Part shown: piece by piece, positions 63,401 to 64,000 of the stretch
Layout of the letters: every line of letters begins with the position of its first letter
Numbering within the stretch: the stretch's first letter is position 1
Assembly: GCF_008831285.2 (NCBI RefSeq)
Contig: NC_045139.1
Span: 28,933,206-28,997,205, forward strand
Reading direction: 5' to 3'
Source: Nymphaea colorata
Lineage: Eukaryota > Streptophyta > Magnoliopsida > Nymphaeales > Nymphaeaceae
DNA: 64,000 nt
Notes under the pieces: model-generated
What the model saw: only the letters and a program-made list of their open reading frames with translations
The model's database searches: none
Told to the model about the DNA's origin: nothing
Program-made: the position numbers and the translations under genes

Positions 63401-64000
63401 ACATCAGCCAGCTTTCATTTTGTGAACGACTTAATGCAGATCAGAGATGGCGTAAATAGATTCCGGCACTTCAGGAGTGGTGTGGAAGTAAACATCTGCA
63501 GATCAAGGCTGGGTAAATTCTTTTAACATCGATCAATCAGGACAGGTCCATTTGTCTGTAAGAGATCAAAGCAAAGGAGTTACAGGTATGTATATATATA
63601 TATATATATATATTACTGCCTCTGCTTTTATGATCGTCTGCAAACATGTCTTGCTTCCCGGTCCATGCATGTTGCTCCCCGTATTTCTAACAATCCTTGA
63701 CTTGAAAATGTGAGTCTAATTAAGAGAATAGGTGGGCGAGTTGCACGGCCTATGTAGCGAAAGCTAGGAATTGAAGAGTTAAGTGCATAGATTAAGGTCA
63801 TGATCAGTAGGCTTGCTATATACGTTCGTAACATTAATATTACGAAAGATGGCTGTAGAATCACATTATTGGCTCCCCCTACGTGTGTACTTGTTTCTAA
63901 GTAGTTCATAGGCCGACATGCATGCTGTTGTTCTTTCACATCATTGCAATGTGTCGGTCGGATTTTCAAAAGTGCGCAGATTCACAGAGCGTTGAACCTG
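60402..64000. other. OTU5 upstream flank and unassigned sequence
   Basis: The first few hundred bases hold the OTU5 promoter and leader. Beyond about 60.8 kb no gene, RNA or element could be supported; the small open frames lack recognisable content. A poly-T/poly-A pair lies near 62350-62372. Confidence 0.5.
63590..63613. repeat. (TA)n microsatellite
   Basis: Twelve TA units in otherwise unassigned sequence near the right end of the window. Confidence 0.95.

Overview
This 64 kb window is nuclear DNA of a flowering plant. Intron-rich genes with GT-AG borders, a PLS-DYW pentatricopeptide editing factor, an RWP-RK (RKD) transcription factor, secreted T2 ribonucleases, a GDSL lipase and a Ty1/Copia retrotransposon primed by initiator-Met tRNA all point there. 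The species cannot be fixed from the sequence. No tRNA, rRNA or CRISPR locus was seen. Intergenic DNA is AT-rich and carries many short dinucleotide repeats.

Layout, left to right: (1) 1134-2572 (+), the last four exons of a GDSL esterase/lipase close to Arabidopsis At1g74460; its first exon is not in the window. (2) 6497-8921 (+), a four-exon gene for an unrecognised 580-residue membrane-anchored acidic protein. (3) 10542-14127 and 22790-24889 (both -), a tandem pair of four-exon S-like RNase T2 genes with matching exon structure. A young Copia element (15783-21235, with a CTCAG target-site duplication) has landed between them. (4) 26075-28363 (+), an intron-containing but heavily damaged copy of a chloroplast FtsH2/8-type protease gene. 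(5) 29578-31399 (-), an RKD-type RWP-RK factor. (6) 33067-34962 (-), a single-exon PPR-DYW protein very like OTP85. (7) 38668-40365 (+), the nucleolar WD40 protein UTP18. (8) 43752-51695 (+), an eight-exon membrane apyrase of the APY6 type. (9) 53747-60401 (-), an OTU5-type deubiquitinase with one 5.6 kb intron. Nothing convincing lies to the right of about 60.6 kb.

The genes do not form a pathway; this is an ordinary gene-bearing plant segment. Its points of interest are the RNase T2 pair split by a recent retrotransposon, the FtsH pseudogene, the unknown membrane protein, and several layers of small repeats: a candidate TIR element with a second partial copy, exact and decayed tandem duplications inside introns, and minisatellites before UTP18. 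All exon borders were placed by eye from reading frame, splice consensus and family knowledge; no transcript evidence was available.
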